This document shows, piece after piece, positions 37,019 to 46,204 of a stretch of 62,429 nt of DNA. Position 1 is the first letter of the stretch. Each line of letters opens with the position of its first letter. The translations under genes and the position numbers were made by a program. Location of the stretch: positions 1 through 62,429 of the forward strand of contig MPNL01000016.1 in NCBI GenBank assembly GCA_002239005.1, read 5' to 3'. Below the pieces are notes generated by a model, which made no database searches, had not been told where the DNA came from, and was given only the letters and a program-made list of their open reading frames with translations. This DNA comes from Truepera sp. bin119 (GTDB taxonomy: Bacteria; Deinococcota; Deinococci; Deinococcales; Trueperaceae).

Positions 37019-38092
37019 ATGGCCTATGATCTGACCAGTAGCGACCCTGTCACCCTCTTTCCCGAGGCGGAGTTGCGAGACTTCGTCGAGGGATTCCTCT
37101 TGGCCCTCGGTGCTACCGGCGAAGAGGCAGGCATCGTCGCCGACGGCATCGTCACCGCCTCGCTCTGGTACCACCCCGGCCAAGGGCAGGGGGTCGAGAA
37201 GCTCGTGCGCTACCACCGACGCGTCCGGGACGGCGGCATTGTCGTCGACGCCCCGATGCGCTGGGAGCGCGAGGGGCCCGGCTACGCCCTGCTCGATGCG
37301 GCCAAGGGGTTCGGCTACGTGGCAGCCCAGCGCGCCATGGCCAAGGCGGTCGAGAAGGCCCGGGTCACCGGCTTCGCCGGATCCTGGGTTCGCAACAGCA
37401 ACCACTTCGGTATCGCCGGTTATCACGCCCTGACGGCTGCCAAAGGGGGCATGATCGGTTGGTCGATGACCAACGCCCGGGCGGAGATGGCGCCCTGGGG
37501 CTCGGCCAAGCCGGTCCTGGCCACCAACCCCTGGGGGATCGCGATCCCCTATCCCAAGGGAGACCGGAGTCCGGTGCTACTCGACATGGCCCTCACCATG
37601 TCCGGGAAGGGCATGATGCGCTGGTACCTCGAGCAGGGCAGGCCGATCCCTGAGACCTGGGCACTGACGCCTGCAGGGGAGAAGACCACCGACCCCGCTG
37701 CGGCGATGGACGGTCCCATGCTGCCCATCGGTGAGTACAAGGGCTACGGCCTCAGTTTCGTTACCGACGTACTGACTGGGGTTATGAGTGGGGCGAGTTT
37801 CGGCCTGTCCGTGTTCCAGAACGAGGACCGCTACGATGTTGGGCACGTCATGATTGCGCTGGACCCCGCCCTGTTCATGCCCCGCGACCAGTTCGACGAG
37901 AGGCTTGCCCAGTTGATCTCGGAGGTGAAGGGTGCGCCACCGATCGATCCTGCCCGACCGGTCATGCTGCCCGGCGACCTCGAGCACGAGCGTGCACTGC
38001 GCCGTCGCCGAGAGGGGATCCCTGTGGCCCAGGACACCCTGGAGGCCCTGCGCCCGTTGGCACTCGGGCTCAACGTAGAACCCTTGGGCTAA
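37019..38092 (+). CDS. Ldh2-family NAD(P)-dependent dehydrogenase
   Basis: Malate/L-lactate/ureidoglycolate dehydrogenase family (Ldh_2), which reduces 2-oxoacids or similar imines. Recognised by GFAGSWVRNSNHFGIAGYHAL (with the catalytic His), the ATNPWGIAIP nucleotide-binding region, and GEYKGYGLSFVTDVLTGV with the conserved Lys-Gly-Tyr-Gly. Length 357 is standard. Because an allantoicase gene occurs 15 kb away, ureidoglycolate dehydrogenase is possible, but operon context favours an amino-acid-derived substrate. Confidence 0.85.
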   Translation: MAYDLTSSDPVTLFPEAELRDFVEGFLLALGATGEEAGIVADGIVTASLWYHPGQGQGVEKLVRYHRRVRDGGIVVDAPMRWEREGPGYALLDAAKGFGYVAAQRAMAKAVEKARVTGFAGSWVRNSNHFGIAGYHALTAAKGGMIGWSMTNARAEMAPWGSAKPVLATNPWGIAIPYPKGDRSPVLLDMALTMSGKGMMRWYLEQGRPIPETWALTPAGEKTTDPAAAMDGPMLPIGEYKGYGLSFVTDVLTGVMSGASFGLSVFQNEDRYDVGHVMIALDPALFMPRDQFDERLAQLISEVKGAPPIDPARPVMLPGDLEHERALRRRREGIPVAQDTLEALRPLALGLNVEPLG

Positions 38093-38094
38093 AG

Positions 38095-40134
38095 GTGCGG
38101 GGGGAGTGGTCGGATGGGGGTTGGTATGGGGATGCGCACTACAGTGGTCCGAGCGGGACCGTAAGCAGGCGCAGCATCCGGCGCGGACCCGAAGACCCGG
38201 TCAGGTTCCGCTCTAGGTGGCTCTCGACCCGGCCAGCGGGTCACGTTTACTGTCAGCGGGTGGATGCGCCTGGGAACGGCTACCGTACCCACCCCTACCT
38301 GAGCGATATCGAGAGGGACGAGTTGGCCCGGGTCACGGGTAGTTCCGGGCGCACCTCGAGCCCAGCCTAGAGTGGCGACGGCGAACACCTCGCCTTCGCT
38401 TGGAGCGACGGGGGGCAGCGTAGCGTACACATCTGGTCGGTTGCGCGCTGCCAGGCCGAGGTGTTCGGTGTGGGCGACGCTCCGTTGACGGGGCTCGACT
38501 GGTCACCGACCAACGACCGCATCGCCGGGGTGAGGTGGACGCCGTTCCGCTACGAGCGCGATTCCGGCCACCGTCCTGGCATTCTCGCCCCGAATGTGAA
38601 GGTGATCCGCCGTCTCCGCTACAAGCAGGATGGGGTCGGCTTCGTGCACGATCGCTACTCCCAGGTCTGGGTGCTCGAGCTCCCCCGCGGGGACCTTGTG
38701 CAGGTCACCGATAGCGAGTGTGACTACTCGGAACCGAGTTGGAGCGGCTCCGGCGACCGGCTCGCCTTCATCGGCCTCGCCCGGGAGCAGAACGAGGCGC
38801 TCGGGCAGGGCCAGATCTTCGTCTGCGCCTACCCCGAGGGTGCCCCTGTGCGCCTGCTCCCGGACTGGCAGGGGGCCTGTCGCAGCCCGGTCTGGGGCGA
38901 CCTTGATCGTTGCATCGTCTTTGCTGGTCACGACTACCCCGCCCCTACCAACCGCCGGATCTTCATGACTCCCCACTCGGCTGATGTCAAGGCTGGGACA
39001 GCGCGTCGGCTTGCGGTCCTGGATCAGGAGGTCGGCAACTACGCCGCGTCGGACTCGAGGACGAGCCTCTCCAACATCACCGTGAAATGCCCCCCTGGGG
39101 ATCCCTGGGTCTACTTCCTGCTCACGGTTGAGGGCAGCGTGCAGCTGTGCCGCATAGGCTTTGAAGGCACCTCCTATGAGCAGCTGGTAACGGGGCCGGG
39201 GGTCGCCTTCGACTTCAGCCCCGCCGCTGGGGGGGTGGTCGCCTACGGTTGGGCCGAACCTACGACTCCCGGCGACCTGTTCGTGTGGACGCCAACCGGG
39301 AGTGAGCGACTCACCGCCCTCAACCCCTGGCTCAACGATCATCGGTTGGCCAAACCTGAGGAGCGCTGGTTCGAGGGTCTGGACGGCGCTCTTGTCCACG
39401 GCTGGTTGCTCAAGCCTCCTGACCTCGATGAGACGAAGCGCTACCCGACCGTCGTCTATGTCCACTGCTCTATGTTCTCCTGGGACTTCAGTCACGAGTT
39501 TCAGTGCCTGACCGAGGCGGGCTACTGGGTCCGCTACTTCAACGCTCGCGGAACCACCGCGGGCTACGGGCAGGCCTGGACCCGAGCCAGCGAGGGCGAC
39601 CAGGGGGGCAAGGATTTCGAGGAGACGATGTTGGGGGTCGATGACCTGATCCGACTCCCTTACGTCGACGCGGAGCGGCTAGGCGTCACCGGAGGTAGCT
39701 GCGGCGGGTTCATGACCAACTGGATTGTGGGTCACAGCGATCGCTTCGCTGCAGCCGTAACCCGGAGGTCGATCGTCAATCAGGTCAGCTTCTTCGGCAC
39801 CTCGGATATCGGCCCGGAGTGTACCGAGGGGGAAACGGGGGCCAACCCCTTCGGGGACCTCGAGACGACCTGGCGACAGTCCCCCATCACCTACGTGGAC
39901 AGGATTCACACGCCGCTACTCATTATCCATAGCGACGAGGATCATCGGTGCCCACTCGAGCAGGCGGTGCAGCTGTTCGCCGCCCTGCGTTGGCTCGGGC
40001 GTGATGTCGAGTTGGTCGTCTTCGAGGGTGAGAGCCACGGGCTGTCGCGTGGGGGCTGGCCGGGGAACCGGATCGAGCGTCTGCGGAGGATTCTGGGTTG
40101 GTTCGAGCGCCACTTGGGAACCCAGCCACCGTGA
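38095..40134 (+). pseudogene. S9-family prolyl oligopeptidase interrupted by an amber codon
   Basis: The frame from GTG 38095 to 40134 is continuous except for TAG at 38368-38370. Sequence on both sides belongs to one protein: VYCQRVDAPGNGYRTHPYLS and DELARVTGSSGRTSSPA before the stop, SGDGEHLAFAWSDGG after it. Homologues read SPRWSPDG here, so TAG most likely replaces Trp (TGG). Downstream is a beta-propeller and an alpha/beta-hydrolase domain with intact triad: nucleophile in GGSCGGFMTNW, Asp in HSDEDHRCP and His in GESHGLS. The total of about 680 codons equals a normal S9 peptidase. Translation from a later start would remove part of the propeller. Confidence 0.8.
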
Positions 40135-40182
40135 TCGAGAGGGCACCTCCCAGGAGGCTGCCGTCGGAAGGGGGTCAGATGC

Positions 40183-41232
40183 ATGCGTGCAGGTAATCTG
40201 GAAGCCAAGCCCGGGGAGCACACCTTCGGGTACCTGGAGGGCCCGAGGTCCCGCTCGGGCCTGGCGCCCGACGTACCGGTGCACCTGTTCGCCGGTGCCG
40301 AACCAGGGCCGACGCTACTGGTGCAGGGGGCCATCCACGGAGCTGAGGTGATCGGTTCGATCGCCATCTTGAACTTCATCAAGGGGCTCGATCCGACCAC
40401 GATCCGTGGCAACGTGATCGCGGTACCTGTGGTGAACCGGGTCGGCTTCGAACTCGGCGAGCGCGGCTCGAGCGTCGACGACAAAGACATCAGCCGGCTC
40501 TTTCCCGGCAAGCCGAATGGGAGCGTCTCGGATCAGATCGCCCACCTCTACTTCCGCGAGGTGATCGAGCAGGCCGACGTGATGATCGACTTCCATGCCG
40601 GGGCCCGAACCGCCTACGAGCGCTACGTGCTCTTCAGCGCCGAAGGGGATCCCGACCACCCCACCGATCTGGAGCTGAAGCGGCGCAAGCTTGTGGTCGC
40701 CTTCGGGCTCGATCAGGCCGCCTTCTTCCCCCCGAACACCTTCGGTGCGAACCGGGCCAAGGAGGCTATTGAGGAGGCGGGGGTAGTCCAGATCACGCTC
40801 GAGTTCGGTGGAGGGACCGGCTGGTTTAAGAATGGTGAGGACAACGTCGCCGACGCTGAGCGCGGCATCTGGAACATCATGAAATCGATGCGGATGATCG
40901 ACGGGGAGTTCGAGGCGGACGGTCCCGAGTGCACGGTCTACAATGCCTGCGTCGTCCTCTGGAAGCCTGCGGTCGACGGCCTCTTTGTCCGCAAGCGTAG
41001 GTTCGGTGAGAGGGTCGCGGCGGGTGAGGTCTACGCCACCCTCGTCGATCCCTACAGTGGTGAGACCCTTGCCGACATCCCCAACACGCAAGACGCCATC
41101 GTGATCCCTAGCGGCCAGGAGTGGGTCACCATCGGGGCGACCTCGATCGGTATCCTGGGCGAGATCGACCGGGTCGAGAACCGTCGCACGGCCGATCTCT
41201 ACGTCTCCTTCGACTTGGAACAGGGGGGTTGA
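40183..41232 (+). CDS. AspA/AstE-family deacylase (succinylglutamate desuccinylase/aspartoacylase type)
   Basis: Zinc carboxypeptidase-like amidohydrolase that removes acyl groups from amino acids; the branch includes ectoine-pathway DoeB/EutE. The zinc ligands are His52 and Glu55 in GAIHGAEV and His138 in MIDFHAG, with catalytic Glu207 in QITLEFGGG, all intact. The C-terminal lid is a short beta domain. Length 349 fits DoeB-like proteins. It lies 48 bp after the peptidase and 1 bp before its own degenerate paralogue. Confidence 0.86.
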   Translation: MRAGNLEAKPGEHTFGYLEGPRSRSGLAPDVPVHLFAGAEPGPTLLVQGAIHGAEVIGSIAILNFIKGLDPTTIRGNVIAVPVVNRVGFELGERGSSVDDKDISRLFPGKPNGSVSDQIAHLYFREVIEQADVMIDFHAGARTAYERYVLFSAEGDPDHPTDLELKRRKLVVAFGLDQAAFFPPNTFGANRAKEAIEEAGVVQITLEFGGGTGWFKNGEDNVADAERGIWNIMKSMRMIDGEFEADGPECTVYNACVVLWKPAVDGLFVRKRRFGERVAAGEVYATLVDPYSGETLADIPNTQDAIVIPSGQEWVTIGATSIGILGEIDRVENRRTADLYVSFDLEQGG

Positions 41233-41233
41233 G

Positions 41234-42202
41234 GTGAGGATCGGATCGATCGAAGCCCAAGCTGGCGAGAAAGTCTACGGCAAGTTCGAGGTCGGTAGGA
41301 CCCAGGCGCGATTCCCCGTCCATATTCCGCTGCACATCGTTCGAGGCGCGTCTGACGGGCCCGTGCTGCTCGTACAGGCCGGCCTGAGCGGTCTCGAGGT
41401 CGAACCCTCTCTGACCCTACCCGGAGTCGTAGCGGAACTCGACCCCGGTGAGTTGGCCGGGACGCTGATCGTGGTTCCGCTGCTCAACACCTCAGGCTTC
41501 GAGTTCGAGCAGGTGAGCGCTGCCTGGGATGGTAAGGACCTGACTGCCTTGGGTCGTGGCGAGGCTGCCGGCACGATCAGCGAGCAGCTGATCCACCGCT
41601 ACTTCACCGAGGTCGTCTCCCGGGTCGACGCGCTGATCGATATCCGCACCGGCGCCCAGTGGGGCTACTTCCGCTACGCTGGGGTCTACCGGACGGGCGC
41701 GGTGGAGGCCTCGAGGGCTCTCGCCAGCGCGCTCGGTCTGCCGCAGGTCCTGTTAGGGCAGCCGGAGGACAGCTCCACTGCTCTCGAGGCGGCCCGCGAC
41801 GAGAAGGTGGTGGTCTCGGCCTGGATCGGCGGTGGTCCGGGGCTACGCGACTACCGGGAGGAGGATATGCGTCGCGTCCGGAACGCTGTCCTGAACGCCC
41901 TGAGGCACCTCGGAATGCTCGCTGGCGAGCTTGAGTTCGAAGGCGGTTCCACCGAGGTGATCGACGGGCACACCTTCCTTACCCCCAGTGGGGAGCGCGG
42001 CTTCACCTTCATAGATAAGGGCAAGCGAGGCTGTTCCGTCGCCGCAGGCGAGCAGCTCGGGTATGTCATGCACCCCTACACGGGTGAGATCCTCGAGGAG
42101 ATCAGGGCTCCCCGGGTCGGCGTCATGCTGCACGCTGGGGCCTCATGGCCGCTCCCTCCGGAGGGGGCCATCCTGGCTATCCTCGGAGACCCGGTCGCTT
42201 GA
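41234..42202 (+). CDS. AspA/AstE-family paralogue without zinc or catalytic residues
   Basis: It aligns with the upstream gene with few gaps: residue numbering of the first two motifs is identical. All key residues except one are replaced. His52 is Ser, Glu55 is kept, His138 is Arg (LIDIRTG), and the catalytic Glu position is Ile (SAWIGGG). The frame of 322 codons is intact, starts with GTG 1 bp after the previous stop and has similar base composition, so it appears under some constraint. It may form a heteromer with the active copy. Decay after duplication is the alternative. Confidence 0.78.
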   Translation: MRIGSIEAQAGEKVYGKFEVGRTQARFPVHIPLHIVRGASDGPVLLVQAGLSGLEVEPSLTLPGVVAELDPGELAGTLIVVPLLNTSGFEFEQVSAAWDGKDLTALGRGEAAGTISEQLIHRYFTEVVSRVDALIDIRTGAQWGYFRYAGVYRTGAVEASRALASALGLPQVLLGQPEDSSTALEAARDEKVVVSAWIGGGPGLRDYREEDMRRVRNAVLNALRHLGMLAGELEFEGGSTEVIDGHTFLTPSGERGFTFIDKGKRGCSVAAGEQLGYVMHPYTGEILEEIRAPRVGVMLHAGASWPLPPEGAILAILGDPVA

Positions 42203-42284
42203 GGCGCAATGGTACGGGATCTGTCGCTGCGATCTGGATCCCGACGACGATCGAGGCAGCCGTCGAGGCAGATAAGGACAGAAG

Positions 42285-43439
42285 ATGCTGACATACGAGT
42301 CCCTTAAACGCGACGTAGCACAGCGTATCGAACGCGTCCAGGCGATGATGGCCGAGCTGGGGTTGGGCGCCCTCATCGTCGTGGCGGGGGGGGCACCGGG
42401 GGGGCTCGGTGCGCTCCGCTACATCAGCAATCTGCACCTGTGGGGGGGGGCGGCCTACGGCGTGCTCGGCAGTGAGGACCCCGACCCCTGGCTTCTCGTC
42501 TGGAGCAGCTACCAGGGGGTCTGGAGTCGCAACGAGGCGACCCTCCCCAGGGAGCGGGTCATCTCACCTTCCGACATCGTCGGGCGGACCGCAGAGCTCG
42601 CCCGCGGCTTCGCAGAGAAGGGTCGGCGCGTCGGCATGGTGAACATGAACAAGCTGCTGAGCGTCGGCGAGCACGCCAAGCTCATGGCCGCCCTTGACGG
42701 CTTCGAGGTGGTCGAAGTTACCGACGCCTACAACGCCATCCGCCAGATCAAGACCCCGTTCGAACTCGAGGCGATCCAGCAGAACGGTGCGATCCTCGAC
42801 GGCTGCATGGACATCTTCCGCGAGAACGCCCGGGTCGGCGCCCGCTACTGGGATGTGTGCGCTGCCACTGAGGCCTTCGCCAAATCCCGCGGCGCCTTCT
42901 GGGGCAGGACCAAGCTGTCGCTCGACCTCACCCCCTACACGGTGCCCACGGCCAAGGAATTGACTATGGGCCGGGACGATGTCATCAACTTCGAGATCGT
43001 GTACGAGTCCCCCTGGGGGTACTGGCTCGAGATGACGACCATCTTCTCGTTCGGTGACCTCCCCGACGAGGCCCACGCCCTGCTGCAGGGCTACCTCCGG
43101 GCGGTCGAAGCCTCTTCCGCAGCGGCCCGGAGTGGCAACACCTACGCCGATATCTCCGAGGCGAACGACACCACCCTGCGCGGGCTCGGCTTCCCCGTGG
43201 TGGGCAAGCACACCCCCGACTGCCACAGCACGGGTCTCGACGGGAGCGACGGACCCAACTCTATCTCGACACCGGGGTTTGAACTCAGGACGAACATGGT
43301 GCTGTCGTTCCATCCGGGGACCGTTCTGGAGGGTGACCGCGGCTTCCTGGTCTCCGACAACTTCCTGGTGACCCCGGAGGGTGCTGTGCGTCTCTCACCC
43401 CACAACGCGAGCCGCTATCACCTCCAGATCGACGGCTAG
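42285..43439 (+). CDS. M24-family creatinase-like hydrolase
   Basis: Pita-bread fold protein of the M24 peptidase/creatinase family, with an N-terminal creatinase domain (about 1-150) and a catalytic-type domain. The five metal ligands of aminopeptidases (Asp, Asp, His, Glu, Glu) are not conserved: the segments read INFEIVYE, YWLEMTTIF, HTPDCHSTGLDG, LSFHPGT and FLVSDNFLVT. Such substitutions are typical of non-metal members such as creatinase, and ectoine hydrolase (DoeA/EutD) also belongs to this family. Next to an AspA/AstE deacylase, a ring-opening amidohydrolase is the best guess. Confidence 0.8.
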   Translation: MLTYESLKRDVAQRIERVQAMMAELGLGALIVVAGGAPGGLGALRYISNLHLWGGAAYGVLGSEDPDPWLLVWSSYQGVWSRNEATLPRERVISPSDIVGRTAELARGFAEKGRRVGMVNMNKLLSVGEHAKLMAALDGFEVVEVTDAYNAIRQIKTPFELEAIQQNGAILDGCMDIFRENARVGARYWDVCAATEAFAKSRGAFWGRTKLSLDLTPYTVPTAKELTMGRDDVINFEIVYESPWGYWLEMTTIFSFGDLPDEAHALLQGYLRAVEASSAAARSGNTYADISEANDTTLRGLGFPVVGKHTPDCHSTGLDGSDGPNSISTPGFELRTNMVLSFHPGTVLEGDRGFLVSDNFLVTPEGAVRLSPHNASRYHLQIDG

Positions 43440-43472
43440 GGGACCTGCCCGGTCGCTGAAGGGGGGTTGAGC

Positions 43473-44609
43473 ATGGCCGCCACTTTCCGGGTTCCCCGGT
43501 CGCGCGTTCACGAGACCCATCGGGCTCTGAGGGAGGAGATCCTGACGGCGCTCGAGCCCCTCCTGTTCGGCCCGGTGGAGGGGGAGGGGCGCGAGATCCG
43601 CCAGGCGCTCGAGCGGCAATTTGCAGCTGCGACCGAGCGGGCCCACGCCACCGCTGTCCACTCGGGGACCGTCGGGCTCATAATCGCCCTGCGGGCCTGT
43701 GGGGTGGGTCCCGGAGATGAGGTCATCACGGTAGCGAACTCGGACATCTCTACGACCGGTGCGATCTCGCTGTGCGGGGCGGTACCGGTGCTCTGCGACG
43801 TCCTCGAGTCCGACTACACGATGGACCCTGGTCTCGTCGAGGCGCTGATCACGGAGCGCACGACCGCGCTCCTGCCGGTCGACCTCCACGGTCACCCGGC
43901 CGATGTCCGGACGCTCCGGGAGCTGGCCTCCGGGCGCGGCCTCAGGATCGTCGAGGATGCCGCCCTGGCTACCGGGGCCCAGGAGCATGGGAGGCCGGTC
44001 GGGGCCTTCGCCGACGCCGCCGTGTTCAGCTTCGCGCCCTTAAAGCCCGTGGGCAGCGTGGGGAGCGGGGGGATGATCACCTGTGACGATCCTGAGCTCG
44101 CCGAGCGGATCGTCCAACTGAGCGGCTACGGTCACGACCCCACTCCCCGCAGCGATGGCTACCAGAGCTACGTTGAGGAGGGCTACAATGTTCGCCTCGA
44201 CCCCCTGCAGGCTGCGCTAATCGGTATCAAACTGCCCCACCTCGAGGCTTGGACTGGGAGACGCCGCGCGATCGCCGAGACCTACCGGCAAGCTCTGGAG
44301 GATACCGCCGCCGTCACCCCTGAGTTCCGGCCAGAGTCGGGCCCGACCTTCCGCTCCTACACCATCCGAGTTCCCGATCAGAGGGGGGCCCACGACGCGT
44401 TGCGGCGGGCGGGGGTGGAGGCGGTGCTGCACTACGCCCCCCCGATATATCGCTACCCCGTGTACCGGTCCGGCCTAGCCGGCTCCGAGGCACTGCCCGT
44501 CACCGATACCCTGGCCACCGAACTGCTCTCGCTACCGGTCGCCGTCGAACTTGCCGAGGAAGAGATTCGCTACGTGGTCGACACCCTTCGCTCCTACCTT
44601 GGGGCATAG
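43473..44609 (+). CDS. DegT/DnrJ/EryC1/StrS-family aminotransferase
   Basis: PLP enzyme of the sugar-aminotransferase family. The catalytic Lys is in FSFAPLKPVGSVGSGGMI, the ring Asp in IVEDAALATGA, and the C-terminal YNVRLDPLQAALIGIKLPHLEAW follows the usual YNxRLxxxQAAxxxxQL. Length 378. I start at ATG 43473, six bases after a GGGGGG ribosome-binding-like run. Such enzymes usually act on nucleotide sugars, so its place in this amino-acid-type operon is odd. A flavoprotein-like fragment starts at its stop codon. Confidence 0.88.
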   Translation: MAATFRVPRSRVHETHRALREEILTALEPLLFGPVEGEGREIRQALERQFAAATERAHATAVHSGTVGLIIALRACGVGPGDEVITVANSDISTTGAISLCGAVPVLCDVLESDYTMDPGLVEALITERTTALLPVDLHGHPADVRTLRELASGRGLRIVEDAALATGAQEHGRPVGAFADAAVFSFAPLKPVGSVGSGGMITCDDPELAERIVQLSGYGHDPTPRSDGYQSYVEEGYNVRLDPLQAALIGIKLPHLEAWTGRRRAIAETYRQALEDTAAVTPEFRPESGPTFRSYTIRVPDQRGAHDALRRAGVEAVLHYAPPIYRYPVYRSGLAGSEALPVTDTLATELLSLPVAVELAEEEIRYVVDTLRSYLGA

Positions 44610-44674
44610 TGGGTGCCGGTCCGGCCGCCGTAGCGACCGCCAGAGCGCTCACCCACGAGGGGGAAAACCATGTC
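44609..44674 (+). pseudogene. Possible FAD/NAD-binding N-terminal fragment
   Basis: Starting at GTG 44609, which overlaps the DegT-type stop, the frame reads VGAGPAAVATARALTHEGENHV, which resembles the first Rossmann motif of flavoprotein monooxygenases (V-x-G-A-G-P-A-G-x-x-x-A-R-x-L). The rest of such a protein is absent; the frame runs antiparallel in sense into the MmgE gene in a different phase. It could be the stub left by a deletion, or chance. Confidence 0.35.
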
Positions 44675-46151
44675 CGACCGCAGTCCGCTGGTTCAACGAC
44701 TGGTCGATCACGCCCTGCAGCTCCGTTACGAAGATATCTCGGAGGGGGCCGTCCGCATCGCGAAGTGGCTGGTGTTCGACTCGATCGGGACCGGGCTAGG
44801 CGGTTACCAGACCCTGAGAGGGCGGAAGGCTGTGGACTACGCCGCCGCGATGATGCCCGGCGACCAGGCCACGGTTCTAGGGAGCGGCCACCGGTCCACC
44901 GTCGAGGGGGCGGCGTTCGCCAACGGGACCATGATCAAGGTCTTGGGTATGGACGATTCGCACCGCTCCGCCGGCCATATCGCTGCGGGGGTGGGGGGGG
45001 CGGCTTCCGACAGGGTCACATAGTGCGGTGTTTGGGGTGGGCCGCTCCCCCCCCCCCCCCCGGCCCTTGGGGGGGGGGGGGTGGTCCCCGCCGTACTCGC
45101 GACGGCCGAGGCCTACCGGACCTCGGGGAGGATTGTGATCGAGGCCATCGTGGCCGCCTACGATCTCGCGGTCCGGCTCGGCAAGGCCGTCCGTACCGAA
45201 CAGCGCCGCCGCGGCCTCGATCTGAAGGGGACCTTGGGCCCCATCGCTGCGGCTCTGGCCGCCGGGCGCTGCGCCGGCCTCGAGCGCCAGATCCTGACCC
45301 ACGCCGTCAGCATGGCCGCCGACATGGCGTCGGGCACAGAGCAGTATGTCTACGAGAGTGGTGACTGCGACACCAAGGATCTGATCTCCGGGTTCGCCGC
45401 GCGCAACGGCGTGTTCGCGGTCCAGCTCGCCCAGTCGGGCTTCTTCGGCCCCTCTGGCGCCCTCGACGGTGAGTATGGGTTCCTGCACGCCTTCGGGGAC
45501 GGTGCCGGCGCCGAGGTCTTTGACGATCTGGGTGAGAGCTTCGCCATCACCTCGACGGCCTTCAAGCCACACGGCGGCTGCCGCCACACCCACCAGTCGG
45601 TCGATGCCGTGCAGCAACTACTCGCTACGGGGCCGCTCGAACCTTCCGAGATCGAGCGGGTGGTGGTGCGCACCTACCGCTCTGCCCTCGAGCCGTTCTT
45701 CCGGGTCGATCCGGACCCGGGCTCGCGCGAGGTGGCGAGCCTAAGCATTCGGGTCGCGACGGCCGTCGCCCTGAGCCGCGGCAGCACCTGGCCGAGCGAT
45801 CTCGCTCACTGGGACGATCCCGAGGTGCGGCGCCTGCGGCGGTTGGTGGAGCTTGAGGTCGACCCCGAGATCGAGAGCCGCTACCCCGACGGCAACGGCG
45901 CCCGCATCGAGGTGCAGCTGAAGGATGGCCGACGCCTCGAGGGGAGCGTCCCCTACGCCAAGGGTGAGCCGGAGTTCCGCATGACCGAGGATGAACTCCG
46001 GGTTAAATTCGAGGCGCTGACCTCGGAGTTGCTCCCGCCAGGCTGCGCCGACGAGCTATTCACGCGCTGCCTGAACCTGGAGAGCGAGCCGGGAGTCGGC
46101 CCGATCCTTGAGCAGACAGCGCCCCGGCTGGCGGTCGGAGCTGCTGACTGA
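44670..46151 (+). pseudogene. MmgE/PrpD-family gene split by a 90-bp insertion
   Basis: MmgE/PrpD proteins include 2-methylcitrate dehydratase and related iminosuccinate or aconitate-type enzymes. The first part (LVQRLVDHALQLRYEDIS, GSGHRSTVEGAAFANGTM, MDDSHRSAGHIAAG) and second part (VVPAVLATAEAYRTSG, AFKPHGGCRHTHQSVDAV) join perfectly if 90 bases are removed. The extra DNA carries an in-frame TAG at 45021. The insertion length is a multiple of three, so the downstream frame matches the upstream one. Without the insertion the protein would be about 463 residues, normal for the family. The interrupting DNA may be an assembly artefact, in which case the gene is intact. Confidence 0.8.
44987..45084 (+). 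repeat. 90-bp poly-C/poly-G insertion between direct repeats
   Basis: The octamer GGGGGTGG occurs at 44987-44994 and again at 45077-45084, exactly 90 bp apart. Between them are a C run (45047-45061) and a G run (45069-45081) that could form a long C:G hairpin with loop GGCCCTT. Removing one period restores the MmgE reading frame without the stop codon. Confidence 0.8.
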
Positions 46152-46204
46152 GTCGCGACCCCATTCCAGCCTGGGACCAGACTGCTTGGCAGCGAGCCGG
46201 TAGT

